DNA of 64,000 nucleotides from Microbacterium sp. SL75 (GTDB lineage: Bacteria > Actinomycetota > Actinomycetes > Actinomycetales > Microbacteriaceae), in NCBI RefSeq assembly GCF_026625865.1, contig NZ_CP113067.1, positions 310,001 through 374,000 of the forward strand, written 5' to 3'. Below the pieces are notes generated by a model that saw only the letters and a program-made list of their open reading frames with translations, did not search any database and was not told where the DNA came from. Made by a program: the position numbers and the translations under genes. Positions 15,399 through 24,916 of the stretch are shown here, piece after piece (positions within the stretch are counted from its first letter, which is position 1; every line of letters begins with the position of its first letter).

Positions 15399-18101
15399 AT
15401 GCCCGAGAACAAACGAACGGCTAGCGGTGCCCTCGGCGGCATCGTCGGCCTGGTCGGCCTGAGCGCAGTCGCCGGACTCCTGGTCACCGCTGCCGTGACG
15501 CCGGCCATCGCCGTCTCCGGTGCCGCTGCCTCCAGCGCGATCACCGTCTTCGACAACATGCCCAGCTACCTGAAGCCCGACGAGCTCATGCAGCCGACGA
15601 CGCTGATGGCCGGCGACCGGGTGCTGGCGAAGTTCTACGACCAGAACCGCTCCCCCGTCACCTTCGACCAGGTCAACCCGGTCATGTACGACGCGATCCT
15701 CTCGTCGGAAGACCCGCGCTACTACCAGCACGGCGGTGTCGACCTCATCGGCACGACTCGCGCGTTGCTCAGCAACGCGACGAACCCGGACGGCGACACT
15801 CAGGGCGGCTCCTCTATCAGCCAGCAGTACGTGAAGAACGTGCTCGTGCAGCGCTGTGAGCGCGACGCGAAGGCCGTCGAGGCCACAGAAACCACCGCGG
15901 CGGTCTCGCGTGACGAAGCGCTGCAGAAGTGCGCCCTCGAGGCAGTGCAGGCGAACGGTGCAGCGGGTTACCAGCGCAAGCTGCAGGAGATGCGGTACGC
16001 GATCCAGCTCGAGAAGGAGTACACGAAGGATCAGATCCTTCTCGGCTACCTGAACATCGCCAACTTCGGTGGCACCACCTACGGCATCGACGCCGCGGCG
16101 CGCTACTACTTCGACACTCCTGCCGCCAACCTGAGCGTGGGTCAGGCAGCGGTCCTCGCGGGCATGGTGCAGAACCCCAACCGCTTCCGGATCGACCGCC
16201 CCGAAGGCTCGATCAGCGACGGCGAGACCTCGTACAACAAGGCCCCCGACGGCTCGATCGACGATGTCGACCAGAGCACAGTCCAGGCCCTCTATACGTT
16301 GCGCGACAACGGCGAGATCACCCAGGAACAGCTCGTCAACGCCGCCGACGGCTACAGTGCGACCAAGGGCCGCCAGCTCTACGTGCTCAGCCGCATGGAG
16401 ACCGACGGCAAGATTACGCACGAGCAGTACGTCGCTGCAGCGGTCGAGCCGATTACCCCCAAGATCAGACCGACCAGCCAGGGGTGCGCCTCGTCCGCTG
16501 CGCCGTATTACTGCCAGTACGTGGTGTCGACGATCCTGAACGATCCGGCGTTCGGTACCGACACCGACGACCGCGTGCGCGCCCTCCGCCAGGACGGCCT
16601 GACTATCCAGACGACGCTCGACTGGCGCGTTCAGGATGCCGCGCAGAACGCGATGAACGCGTACACGCCCTCGAGCATCGACGGCATGAAATTCGGTTCG
16701 ACCGTCGTCAACCTCGAGTCGAAGACCGGGCGCATCCTCGCCATCGCGCAGAACACGAAGTTCACGCAGGACCCCGGGCAAGCGGAGTCCGATCCCTCCT
16801 ATAACTCCGTGATCTTCGCGGGCGACAGCACGAACGGCGGGTCCATCGGTTTCAACGCGGGATCGACCTTCAAGCTTTTCACTCTCGTGGATTGGCTCCA
16901 GACAGGGCACTCCCTGAACGAGACGCTGAACGGCCGGATCGGTCCCGTGCCGAACATGACGAACTCGTGCACCGGCAACTACGTGAACAAGAACAACGAC
17001 CGCATCAACAATTTCGGCAACGACAGCGGCTACGTCGGAACGCCGATGATGTTCACGCGCGATTCGCTCAACACCGGCTATCTCCAGATGGCGGCGCAGC
17101 TCGACCTCTGTGACATCGCCAAGACGGCCAAGAAGCTCGGCGTGACCCGGGGTGATGGTTCGGACATCACGATGCAGTACGCCAACAACGTCATCGGCAG
17201 CGATAACGTCTCTCCCATCGCGATGGCCGGGGCCTACGCCACGGTCGCCAACGGTGGAACGCTTTGCCAGCCCAAGGTGATCGACAAGGTCACCGACAGC
17301 AGCGGCGCGGAGCGTGCCATCCCCGAACGCACCTGCTCGGCTGCGCTGACCCCGGAGGTCTCTGCAACGGCCGCATACGCCCTGCAGGGCGTCATGGCCC
17401 GCGGCGGGACCGGCGCCCGTGGCAACCCCGGCGATGGCACCCCCGTTCTCGGTAAGACCGGTACCCACGAAGAGTGGCAGACCTGGATGATCGAGTCGTC
17501 GACCAACACGACGACCGCTGCCTGGGTCGGCAACTACGAGGGTGGCGTCAACGTCTTTAAGAAGTTCTGGGGCGGTCGCGCTCTCTCTGACATCCGCTAT
17601 CCCCTGGCGGCCGATGTGCAGCGCGCATCCGATGACTTCTACGGCGGCGACCGGTTCCCCGACCCCTCGTCGAACCTCCTCCGCACCCAGATGCGGGATC
17701 TACCGAACGTGGTGGGCCAAAGCATCTCCGACGCCACCTCGACCCTCCAGAACGCGGGTTTCCGCGTCTCGGTCGGTGACCCCGTCGACTCCCCGTCGGG
17801 TCCTGACACCGTCGCCGCGCAGAACCCCGGCGCAGGCTCTGCTCCCGCGGGCTCGCAGATCACGCTGAGCCCCGGTAACGGCCAGGGTGCGACGGTGCCG
17901 AACGTGGGCGGGCAGACTGTTCCCGCGGCCCAGGCAGCGCTGAATGCCGCTGGCTTCACGAACGTGTCCATCGGCGCCTGTCAGCCCGAGGGCAACGCTC
18001 CGAACGAGGGCCAGGTGACGGCGACGAACCCTGCCGCCGGCACGGCGACGAACAAGAGCGCCGCGATCGCTCTGTCCATCGTCGCGAAGAAGTGCTCGTG
18101 A
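15399..18101 (+). CDS. Bifunctional penicillin-binding protein with PASTA domains
   Basis: A 900-aa class A PBP that polymerises glycan strands and cross-links peptidoglycan at the outer membrane face. ATG 15399 is chosen; an earlier in-frame codon at 15315 lies in the divergent promoter region. A TAGCAT -10-like box ends eight bases upstream with no ribosome site, suggesting a leaderless mRNA. Features in order: membrane anchor (residues ~10-40), GT51 domain with catalytic Glu104 (SSEDPRYYQHGGVD) and GGSSISQQYVKN, transpeptidase with Ser489 (GSTFKLF) and KTG at Lys686 (LGKTGTHEEW), and two C-terminal PASTA repeats (DLPNVVGQSISDA and ATVPNVGGQTVPAA). Overlaps the next gene (GTGA). Confidence 0.95.
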   Translation: MPENKRTASGALGGIVGLVGLSAVAGLLVTAAVTPAIAVSGAAASSAITVFDNMPSYLKPDELMQPTTLMAGDRVLAKFYDQNRSPVTFDQVNPVMYDAILSSEDPRYYQHGGVDLIGTTRALLSNATNPDGDTQGGSSISQQYVKNVLVQRCERDAKAVEATETTAAVSRDEALQKCALEAVQANGAAGYQRKLQEMRYAIQLEKEYTKDQILLGYLNIANFGGTTYGIDAAARYYFDTPAANLSVGQAAVLAGMVQNPNRFRIDRPEGSISDGETSYNKAPDGSIDDVDQSTVQALYTLRDNGEITQEQLVNAADGYSATKGRQLYVLSRMETDGKITHEQYVAAAVEPITPKIRPTSQGCASSAAPYYCQYVVSTILNDPAFGTDTDDRVRALRQDGLTIQTTLDWRVQDAAQNAMNAYTPSSIDGMKFGSTVVNLESKTGRILAIAQNTKFTQDPGQAESDPSYNSVIFAGDSTNGGSIGFNAGSTFKLFTLVDWLQTGHSLNETLNGRIGPVPNMTNSCTGNYVNKNNDRINNFGNDSGYVGTPMMFTRDSLNTGYLQMAAQLDLCDIAKTAKKLGVTRGDGSDITMQYANNVIGSDNVSPIAMAGAYATVANGGTLCQPKVIDKVTDSSGAERAIPERTCSAALTPEVSATAAYALQGVMARGGTGARGNPGDGTPVLGKTGTHEEWQTWMIESSTNTTTAAWVGNYEGGVNVFKKFWGGRALSDIRYPLAADVQRASDDFYGGDRFPDPSSNLLRTQMRDLPNVVGQSISDATSTLQNAGFRVSVGDPVDSPSGPDTVAAQNPGAGSAPAGSQITLSPGNGQGATVPNVGGQTVPAAQAALNAAGFTNVSIGACQPEGNAPNEGQVTATNPAAGTATNKSAAIALSIVAKKCS

Positions 18102-19021
18102 CGCGTCCTCTCATGACGGCCGCCCTCGCACCCCTCGGGGTCGCGGGGGCGGCCGCTGTCGGGGCCGCCGTGTGGGGCGTGGGCATCGAGCGCTACCTCT
18201 TCACGGTGCGCTACCACGCGCTGCGTGTCCTCCCCAAAGGGGCCGAGCCGATCCGCGTCCTTCACGTCTCCGACGCGCACATGGCTCCCTGGCAGAACCG
18301 CAAGCAGGAATGGATGGCGCGTCTCTCCGAGCTATCGCCCGACCTCGTCGTCAATACGGGCGACAATCTCGGTCACCGCGACGGACTCACCGGCATCCGG
18401 ACGGCCTTCGCACCCCTACGGGGTGTGCCCGGACTGGTCGTGCACGGGTCGAACGACTTCCAAGAGCCGGCACCCCGCAACCCCCTGCGGTACTTTCTGG
18501 GGCCGTCCGGTCATCAGCCCGCGCACAAGCACCTCGATGTCGACGCCCTCGACCGGTATTTCACCGATGACCTGGGGTGGAGCATCCTCGACGACACCGC
18601 TGTGTCGCTCGAGGTGAAGGGCCTACGCGTCACCGCCTTCGGCGTCAACGACGCCCACCGCAAGTGGGACCACCCCGAGCTCATCCCGCCGGTAGTGGAA
18701 CGCCTGGATGCCGCCGACCTCACGCTCGGCGTGATGCACGCGCCCTATCGGCGCACTCTGGACACGTTCACCGACTTCGGTGCCGACGTGCTGCTCGCCG
18801 GTCACACGCACGGCGGACAGGTGCGGGTGCCGTTCCGTCGAGACGCGTTGGTGGCCAATTGTGACATCCCGTTGGATCAGGCGCGCGGACTGAGCGACTG
18901 GACCTACGAAGGCCGCACCGTGCCGTTGAACGTCAGCGCGGGGCTCGGTCATTCGATCTACGCGCCCGTGCGTTTCGCGTGCCGCCCGGAGGCATCGCTG
19001 CTCACGCTGCTTCCGCGCTGA
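18098..19021 (+). CDS. Membrane-anchored metallophosphoesterase
   Basis: A 307-aa calcineurin-like phosphoesterase. GTG 18098 overlaps the PBP stop (GTGA), so the two are co-translated. An N-terminal hydrophobic segment (LAPLGVAGAAAVGAAVWGVG) anchors it. The metal-site motifs follow in order: HVSDAHM (D, H), NTGDNLG (GD), VHGSNDF (a GSND variant of GNHD), MHAPY and the C-terminal GHTHGGQVRVPF. The build resembles YkuE-type enzymes, which act near the membrane in cell-envelope metabolism. Coupling to a PASTA-PBP supports an envelope role, but the substrate is unknown. Confidence 0.9.
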   Translation: MTRPLMTAALAPLGVAGAAAVGAAVWGVGIERYLFTVRYHALRVLPKGAEPIRVLHVSDAHMAPWQNRKQEWMARLSELSPDLVVNTGDNLGHRDGLTGIRTAFAPLRGVPGLVVHGSNDFQEPAPRNPLRYFLGPSGHQPAHKHLDVDALDRYFTDDLGWSILDDTAVSLEVKGLRVTAFGVNDAHRKWDHPELIPPVVERLDAADLTLGVMHAPYRRTLDTFTDFGADVLLAGHTHGGQVRVPFRRDALVANCDIPLDQARGLSDWTYEGRTVPLNVSAGLGHSIYAPVRFACRPEASLLTLLPR

Positions 19022-19043
19022 CGGATTCTCCACAGCCGCCTCG

Positions 19044-19071
19044 GGGGCCGATCCGTACACGGATCGGCCCC
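19044..19071 (+). terminator. Terminator of PBP-phosphoesterase operon
   Basis: GGGGCCGATCCG (19044-19055) and CGGATCGGCCCC (19060-19071), a 12-bp perfect stem with a four-base loop, 22 bases after the phosphoesterase stop. Confidence 0.8.
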
Positions 19072-19136
19072 TTCGCGCGTCGAGAGGACGTGTCGTTCCC
19101 CGAAGATCGAGTTCCTCGACCGAAGGGACTCCCCCG

Positions 19137-20654
19137 ATGCGCCACCGTCCACCCTCTCTCCGACGTCTCCCCGCCGTCCTGACGCTCGTCGCCGTCTTGT
19201 TGGGCGTCGCCGTGGCCCCGGCTGCGAACGCCGCTGACCGAGGCACGGGCTTCGGTACGTGGGCCCCGCTCTCCCGCACCGGTTGGCACGGCTCGATGCG
19301 GGTGGGAGATGTTCACACCTATTGCATACATCCCGGCCTTCCCGTCGCCACCGGAACCACGACGGACCACGGCATCACCACCGACGTCAACGGACTGACC
19401 CCGCAGCAGCTGATCTCCATCAACTACCTCGTCAGCACGTACGGGCAGACCGGCGACGCGGTGCAGGCCGCAAGCGTCGGGTGGGCGGTGAAAGCCATCG
19501 TCGACCGGGATACGACGCTGCACTCCTGGGGGTACGGCGGGAACGAGCTGACCGAGGCGATCGACTACATCATGCGGAGAGCGAGCCCCGAAAACAGCAC
19601 CGCGATTCAGCAGCGCACCGTGCGGTATCTGGCCGAAGCCGAGGGCATGCCCGTTCCACGAGTGGGCGGCTCGCTGACGCTGTCGATGGACGAAGACGAT
19701 CCCACGCGGGGAGCGGTGACGCTCGATGTCGACCCGACCGCCTCGGGAACACTTCGACTCGAAAACGCGGTCTTCGCCGACACGGGAAGCTCCGAGCGTG
19801 CCGGAATCCAGGGGGCGGTCACGTACCCGATCATCGCCCCGGCGACGGCGTCCGACGACGGACGACCGTACGTCGTACGGGCCGCAGGTACATTCACCGT
19901 GCGTTCGGCAGCCATCCGGTATTACTCGACCCCAGGGCAGCAGGAGTCCGCGGGGCCGGCCGAACCCACCACCTTCACCCTGGCGACCGAAGACGCCTCA
20001 CCGCGGCCCTTGCGCTTCGCCCCGCGGATCGAGACGGCGGCCACGATCGACTCCCGTGGCCGGTTCGTCGACGACGTCATGGTGTCTGCCGGTGACGGTG
20101 TCTGGCCGCGACACAGCGACGGAACTTTCGTGGTCGTGAGTGCAAGTGCCGACGTCTACCGGACGAACGCGTTTCCCGCCGAGGCCACCGAGATCCCGTC
20201 AAATCTCAGCCCGGTCGCACACCTTGAGCTCCGGACCGACCCGAGAATCGGCCCCGCCGTCTACCGCACGACCTCGGTCTCCCTGCCCGGTCCGGGCGTG
20301 TACACGGCCGTGTGGCGTATCGAGCGCACATCCCAAGACCCTGACTCGGTCGCGCACTTCCCCTCGCGCTATTTCTGGATGGAGCGCTTCGCCACTCCCG
20401 CGCAGACGGAGCAACTGGCCTTCTCTCCGCCTCCCGCTGCCCCTGACCCCTCCCCGACGACAACCCCCGCGACCGTCGCCACCGTCATTCCGCCGACACC
20501 GCCAGCACCCCCGCTGGTTCCCGCGGCCCTCGCATTGACAGGAGTCTCCGGGACTTCGCTGGCAGTGACGAGCGGCGTCTCCGCTGCCGCCATCGCCTCG
20601 GGAATGTATGCGTGGCGGCGGGGTCGCCGACGCGCAGAACCACTGGCCGGCTGA
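19137..20654 (+). CDS. Secreted, sortase-anchored thioester-type surface protein
   Basis: A 505-aa cell-surface protein. A Sec signal peptide covers residues 1-32 (cleavage AANA/AD). Near the N-terminus, HTYCIHPG with Cys63 and DAVQAASVGWAV with Gln110 and Trp117 resemble the Cys-Gln pair of thioester (TED/TQXA) adhesin domains, which form covalent bonds with host or surface ligands. Beta-rich domains follow, then a Pro/Thr linker (about 425-460) and the sorting signal LALTG (465-469), a hydrophobic helix and RRGRRR. LALTG fits the LAXTG motif of actinobacterial class E sortase. No sortase gene is in the window. Thioester assignment is by motif only. Confidence 0.8.
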   Translation: MRHRPPSLRRLPAVLTLVAVLLGVAVAPAANAADRGTGFGTWAPLSRTGWHGSMRVGDVHTYCIHPGLPVATGTTTDHGITTDVNGLTPQQLISINYLVSTYGQTGDAVQAASVGWAVKAIVDRDTTLHSWGYGGNELTEAIDYIMRRASPENSTAIQQRTVRYLAEAEGMPVPRVGGSLTLSMDEDDPTRGAVTLDVDPTASGTLRLENAVFADTGSSERAGIQGAVTYPIIAPATASDDGRPYVVRAAGTFTVRSAAIRYYSTPGQQESAGPAEPTTFTLATEDASPRPLRFAPRIETAATIDSRGRFVDDVMVSAGDGVWPRHSDGTFVVVSASADVYRTNAFPAEATEIPSNLSPVAHLELRTDPRIGPAVYRTTSVSLPGPGVYTAVWRIERTSQDPDSVAHFPSRYFWMERFATPAQTEQLAFSPPPAAPDPSPTTTPATVATVIPPTPPAPPLVPAALALTGVSGTSLAVTSGVSAAAIASGMYAWRRGRRRAEPLAG

Positions 20655-20655
20655 T

Positions 20656-20711
20656 GTTCTGCCGGGGTGGGCGTGCGCCGCTCCACGACCCGCATCCCAC
20701 CCCGGCAGAAC
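20656..20711 (+). terminator. Large hairpin after the surface-protein gene
   Basis: A 16-bp perfect stem: GTTCTGCCGGGGTGGG (20656-20671) and its complement (20696-20711), with a 24-base loop. It begins two bases after the stop codon. Confidence 0.8.
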
Positions 20712-20785
20712 CCGACTGATTGAACTCAAACCCCCGGAGTGGTTCGAAGCACTCCTCGGTGCAGGGTAGACTTGTCTAGTTGCAA

Positions 20786-20862
20786 CGGGGTGTGGCGCAG
20801 CTTGGTAGCGCGCGTCGTTCGGGACGACGAGGCCGCAGGTTCAAATCCTGTCACCCCGACCA
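20786..20862 (+). tRNA. tRNA-Pro (anticodon CGG)
   Basis: Full cloverleaf: acceptor CGGGGTG/CACCCCG, D arm GCGC-AGCTTGGTA-GCGC, anticodon stem CGTCG/CGACG with loop TTCGGGA (anticodon CGG), T arm GCAGG-TTCAAAT-CCTGT, and encoded ACCA end. A TAGACT -10-like box lies about 15 bases upstream. It borders the island to its right. Confidence 0.95.
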
Positions 20863-20914
20863 CTTCAAGAATGTTCCAACCTTCGGACGAAGAAACGCGT
20901 TCGAAGCCTGCACT

Positions 20915-20960
20915 CAAAGGGCCTTCCGCAGACGCGCGGGAGGCCCTTTGAGGTTTTGTT
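20915..20960 (+). terminator. Terminator behind tRNA-Pro
   Basis: CAAAGGGCCT (20915-20924) pairs with AGGCCCTTTG (20941-20950), followed by AGGTTTTGTT. A good intrinsic terminator. Confidence 0.85.
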
Positions 20961-21055
20961 GACTCGACGTCTCGCCGGGACGCGCGGAGAGCGTGCATGG
21001 CCTGATTGATGACCGCACGTTCACCCCTTATGGACGTTTCACCTTCCGCGGCCCT

Positions 21056-21391
21056 CTAGATGGTTAACTTACGGAAAAGGCCGCACAGAACATCGCGGCG
21101 AACGTTTCCGGGCGACATGCGGTAAAGATGAGCGGGGTCCTGGGGTAAATCGAGCTGCGCATGCGCTCGTTTGACTCCGGCGTCGAGACTGGCGAGAGTG
21201 CGCTCAAGCTTCTCCGCCACCGCCCCCTTCTGCAATGCGATCTGATTCAGCTTCTCCCGCAGATTCAGTGTTGCTACCGCCCCATCGGCCACCAACTCGA
21301 TGAGCCGCTCCTCTTGGTCCTCCAGCTTTCGCTGCTCAGACGCGAGAGCTGACTTCATTTCTTGGTCTTTGCGAGCGAGGTGTTCGGAGTC
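21056..21391 (-). pseudogene. Serine recombinase, C-terminal coiled-coil remnant
   Basis: About 110 codons open from an in-frame TGA at ~21392 to the stop at 21056. The translation (ALASEQRKLEDQEERLIELV, then LREKLNQIALQKGAVAEKLE) is the charged helical C-terminus that follows the zinc ribbon in large serine recombinases. The catalytic resolvase domain and the zinc ribbon are absent. The fragment lies just beyond tRNA-Pro and next to an IS3 element, and reads as the scar of an integrase or transposon recombinase. It cannot encode an active enzyme. Confidence 0.65.
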
Positions 21392-21615
21392 TCAGGTGCG
21401 TTGAGGGGAAAGCTGCAACGCACAACCAGCCCATCACGTCGTCACGGGGGCCTCGCGGGCCTCGGTGACCAGCGAAAGTGGCCCGTTGGAGCGAAGAGGG
21501 ATGGGCACGTGGACCTCTCCTAGCGGCAGTGCGCACGAGCGTCCATTCTGCAGAGACTAATTGCGAACCAGCGGTCACCGACCCCGAGGACACGCTCTCT
21601 GAATCGGCCTGACTT

Positions 21616-22556
21616 TCACTCCTGTCGGGAGCTTTGTCCGGCAGAGACCGAATTGGCTGATTCGAGGTCAGCGTAGTACGCGCGCTTGACCTCGACCGGT
21701 GTGCGCATGTCGAGCTCGCCGTGGAGGCGGGAGTTGTCCCACCACCACACCCACTCGAGCGTCGCCAGCTCGACCTGCTCGACCGTGCGCCACGGGCCGC
21801 GCTGACGGATCAGCTCGGTCTTGCAAAGGTTGTTCACCGCCTCCGCCATCGCGTTATCGAAGCTGTCGCCGACCGTTCCGGTCGAGGGAACGGCGCCGAG
21901 TTCGACGATCCGCTCGGTGTAGACCATCGCGGTGTAGTTCGAGCCGTGGTCGGCGTGATGGATCAGCCCGTCGAGTCGGCTGCCGGCGCCCCAGGCGGCC
22001 ATATCGAGCACCTGCATCGGCAGGATCTCCGACCACTGCGTCGACGCGACGTTCCACCCGACGATGCGGCGGGAGTAGACGTCGGTGACGAACACGACGT
22101 ACACAAACCCGGACCGCGTCGCGACATAGGTCACGTCGCAGACCCAAAGTCTCCTCGGCGCCGGCGCGGTGGAGCGACTGTTCACGAGATCGGCGGGTAG
22201 CGCCGTGGTCTTGTCGGAGCGCGTGGTGAATACCCGCTTCGACTTGCGCACGCCGCGGACCAAGGCCAGACGCATCAGGCGCTCGGTCTGTCGCGACCAA
22301 CCTGCCACCCTTGCCGACGCATCAGCGCGTGTATCTTCCGACGCCCGTAGATGCCGTAGTTCTTCGCATGCAGCCTGGCGACCTGCGGGACGAGAAGCTC
22401 GTCCTTCAACTGCCGCGCCGATGGCATCCGGCCGACAGCGGCGCGGTAGCCACGGGAGGTGAGGAACCCTTGAACCGCTGGGCGCGGCACCCGGCAGATG
22501 AGCTCGACCCCGAAACGATCCCGGTGTTCGGTGATGAACCGGATCATCTCGGTCAA
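21616..22556 (-). pseudogene. IS3 transposase OrfB, frameshifted
   Basis: Reading leftward from TTG 22556 the frame gives the OrfB N-terminus (MIRFITEHRDRFGVELICRV, then NYGIYGRRKIHALMRRQGW) and dies near 22281 after QVGRD. The remainder resumes one frame away (QTERLMRLALVRG) and carries the DDE integrase core: WVCDVTYVATRSGFVYVVF (first Asp), HHADHGSNYTA (second Asp) and the Glu-containing AMAEAVNNLCKTELI. Restoring one C in the GACAGACC tract (22281-22300) would rejoin the halves as GRDQTERL. So one base has been lost and the transposase is inactive. Confidence 0.85.
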
Positions 22557-22858
22557 CGGCGGTCGAGCTCCTTCGCGAAAAACACGCTCGAAGCTTTGAG
22601 GATCTCGTTCGCCTTCCGCAGTTCCGAGACCTCCTTCTGAAGCCGCTTGATCTCCGCCGCCGCCTCGGTCGTCAACCCCGGCTTAACGCCGGCATCGACT
22701 TCGTAACGGCGCTACCAGAGGCGCAGCGTCTCGAGGCTCATCCCGAGCAACCCGGCCACGTGACGGACCGCGCTCATCATCGTCGAATGCGACGGCCGCG
22801 TCTCCGCGAGCATCCGCAACGCCCGCTCACGCATCTCCGGCGAATAGTTCCTATTCAT
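22553..22858 (-). pseudogene. IS3 transposase OrfA, internal stop
   Basis: OrfA begins at ATG 22858 (MNRNYSPEMRERALRMLAE), a helix-turn-helix DNA-binding protein. An in-frame TAG at 22714-22712 interrupts it after GMSLETLRLW. The sequence then continues in frame as RRYEVDAGVKPG and the leucine-zipper-like KRLQKEVSELRKANEILKAS to the TGA at 22553, which overlaps the OrfB start. Independent lesions in both frames show the element has been inactive for some time. Confidence 0.85.
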
Positions 22859-22959
22859 CGAGTTCCATCCTCGCTTCAAGAACGGAACAAAGGTCAGGCG
22901 ATTCAGAAGGTCGTCGCCGGGAGTGCTGGGTCCTGCGCCGGGCCAGATTTGCATCGTCG

Positions 22960-24915
22960 CTAGTTCCTCAGGTTGTCAGCCGGTTTGAGCCGTGCGGCCT
23001 GAATCGCCGCTAGTCCTCCGCCGCTCGCCCCGACCACGAGGCCGACGAGCATGGCCACCGGTGTCAACGCGGTGTCGAAGACCGGAGACCACTTTTGACT
23101 GATGGTAACTACGAGTATCGCGCCCATGCCAAGTAAGAGACCGATCGCGCCGCCGAGCAGCCCCACGTATGCCGACTCTATGGTTATCAGTGCGCCGATC
23201 TGCGCATTGCGCGCCCCCAGGGCTTTCCGCATGCCGATCTCTCCCCGCCGCGTATGCACAGCGAGTAATGTCGCGTTCATCAGCGCCGCCACAGCCACAA
23301 TCAAAGCGAGAACGGTGAACGCGGTTAGGGCTGTCCGCAAACCCTCTTCCACTTGCCCGCGGAGGATTGCAGAGTCACTCGGGGCGGCGACAAAAATGGC
23401 GTCTGGCTGGTAAGGGTTTATCGCCGCGGGCATCTGCCTTGCGACCTGCGGGGCAGCGCCAGGAGCAGTTATCGCCAGCAGGCTCGCATCTGTTGCCGCA
23501 TGAGTATTAATGTCTGCTGGGGCCCCCATCACCACTTCTCCACGCAGTAGTGGAAGTCGTGGTGACCCCGTGATCAACCCCGCGACGACGTAGTTGTTCC
23601 CGTCAATGTAGATCGAAGGAGCGCCGGCGAGTGAACTCAACTGCAACTGTGACGCTAACAGGTCACCGATAAGAACCTCGTCCGCATGCAGTTCGCCGCT
23701 ATGCCATGGCGCCTCCGCCACCTCTAGCCGCCCCGCCGCTGTGATGTTTCCCACGGCGACGTGCGGTTGTACCTGGCGCGACTCAGCGAAGGAAGATACC
23801 GTGCTGGGACTGAGGTCCAGCAACACGGCGGCGGCCTCGACGCCTCTCAGGTCTCCCACCACCTCTGGAACGCTGGTCAGCGTGGGCGAGTGCGCGGTCC
23901 CCGTAGACCATCGCGCGGTGACCTCACGGTTCAGATGGGCATCGAAGGTCGCAGATACCTGCGCTGTGGCAGAAGACGACAGACCAAGCGTCGTGATCGT
24001 AAGCGCTACGGCAATGGCGACTGCGAAGCTAAGCCCTATGGTCTGGTTCCGTCGTGAGAGCACCGACGCCCACGCGTCGCGTAAGAGGTCGAGGACTCTG
24101 AGCCGGCTATATGTGCTGGTTGGCAACAACAGAGTATTGGAAGCTACTTGTGGCTCTCCGGCGTTGAGGGACTCTTTAGCCGACCGTCCTAGACCGACGC
24201 TGGGGGACAGCGCATCCGAAGTGAGCGGTCTGCCCCGCCACTGATCGCTCACTACGGCGCCGTCTGCGAGACGCACGATGCGCTGAGCACGGGAAGCAAC
24301 TTCGGACGAGTGGGTAACGACAATCACGGTCGAACCTTTGACATTCAGACGTTGCAACTCGTCTAAGACTCGCTCGGCATTCTCCGAATCAAGATTTCCC
24401 GTGGGCTCGTCGGCGAGGATGAGCTTGGCGTCACCGGCTATGGCGCGAGCAATGGCGACTCGTTGCCGCTGTCCTCCCGACAGCTGGGATGTGCTGTCTG
24501 CAGCTCGTTCAGCCAGTCCCACAGACAGCAGAGCCTCTTGCGCGCGTGCACGTCGTCGCGCGCGCGGGACACCGCGATAGAGAAGGCCAAGTTCCACGCT
24601 ATCGACAGCCGGCCGCGCTGGCAGCAGGTGAAAAGCCTGAAAGATGAACCCGATTATTCTAGCGCGCAGCTGCGGCGCGTTACGAGGTCCTCCCACATTC
24701 ACGGCTTGTCCATCCAACAGGTACTCACCGCTGGTGGGCTCGTCCAAGAGACCCAGGATGTTCATCAATGTGGTCTTGCCGCCCCCGGAAGGTCCGACGA
24801 TCGCGACGAACTCACCTTGCTCAATCTCGAGGCTAACGTCGCGCAGAGCGACGACGGCAGGACCCCGCGCTGAGGAGTATGTCCGGGAGACGTGGTTGAG
24901 ATGAATCTGTGGCAC
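22960..24915 (-). CDS. MacB-type ABC exporter, ATPase fused to permease
   Basis: A 651-aa protein starting at GTG 24915, one base after the stop of the adaptor gene; the longer frame lies inside that gene. The N-terminal ABC ATPase has Walker A at Gly41-Thr49 (GPSGGGKTT), signature [14 protein letters not shown] and Walker [13 protein letters not shown]. From about residue 290 a permease follows with one helix ([19 protein letters not shown]), a large extracytoplasmic MacB-like domain and three C-terminal helices in an FtsX core ([19 protein letters not shown]). MacB systems export peptides or lipoproteins by mechanotransmission with an adaptor. The G+C content is lower than in flanking core genes. 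Confidence 0.92.
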   Translation of the reverse strand: MPQIHLNHVSRTYSSARGPAVVALRDVSLEIEQGEFVAIVGPSGGGKTTLMNILGLLDEPTSGEYLLDGQAVNVGGPRNAPQLRARIIGFIFQAFHLLPARPAVDSVELGLLYRGVPRARRRARAQEALLSVGLAERAADSTSQLSGGQRQRVAIARAIAGDAKLILADEPTGNLDSENAERVLDELQRLNVKGSTVIVVTHSSEVASRAQRIVRLADGAVVSDQWRGRPLTSDALSPSVGLGRSAKESLNAGEPQVASNTLLLPTSTYSRLRVLDLLRDAWASVLSRRNQTIGLSFAVAIAVALTITTLGLSSSATAQVSATFDAHLNREVTARWSTGTAHSPTLTSVPEVVGDLRGVEAAAVLLDLSPSTVSSFAESRQVQPHVAVGNITAAGRLEVAEAPWHSGELHADEVLIGDLLASQLQLSSLAGAPSIYIDGNNYVVAGLITGSPRLPLLRGEVVMGAPADINTHAATDASLLAITAPGAAPQVARQMPAAINPYQPDAIFVAAPSDSAILRGQVEEGLRTALTAFTVLALIVAVAALMNATLLAVHTRRGEIGMRKALGARNAQIGALITIESAYVGLLGGAIGLLLGMGAILVVTISQKWSPVFDTALTPVAMLVGLVVGASGGGLAAIQAARLKPADNLRN

Positions 24916-24916
24916 G

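Larger units (their letters stand above)
21600..22905 (-). mobile_element. IS3-family insertion sequence, decayed
   Basis: An element of about 1.3 kb with imperfect terminal inverted repeats starting TG and ending CA: TGAATCGGCCTGACTTTCA at the left, and at the right (read inward) TGAATCGCCTGACCTTTGT. It contains orfA and orfB in the usual overlapping order (TTGA overlap), reading leftward. Both frames are broken, and the flanking trinucleotides (CTC left, GAA right) show no target duplication, so the copy is old or rearranged. Confidence 0.8.

Noticed and set aside
20726..20998. 90-codon minus-strand frame containing GVTGFEPAASSS-like sequence
   Set aside because: It is the antisense of tRNA-Pro, a well-known spurious protein seen in many annotations.
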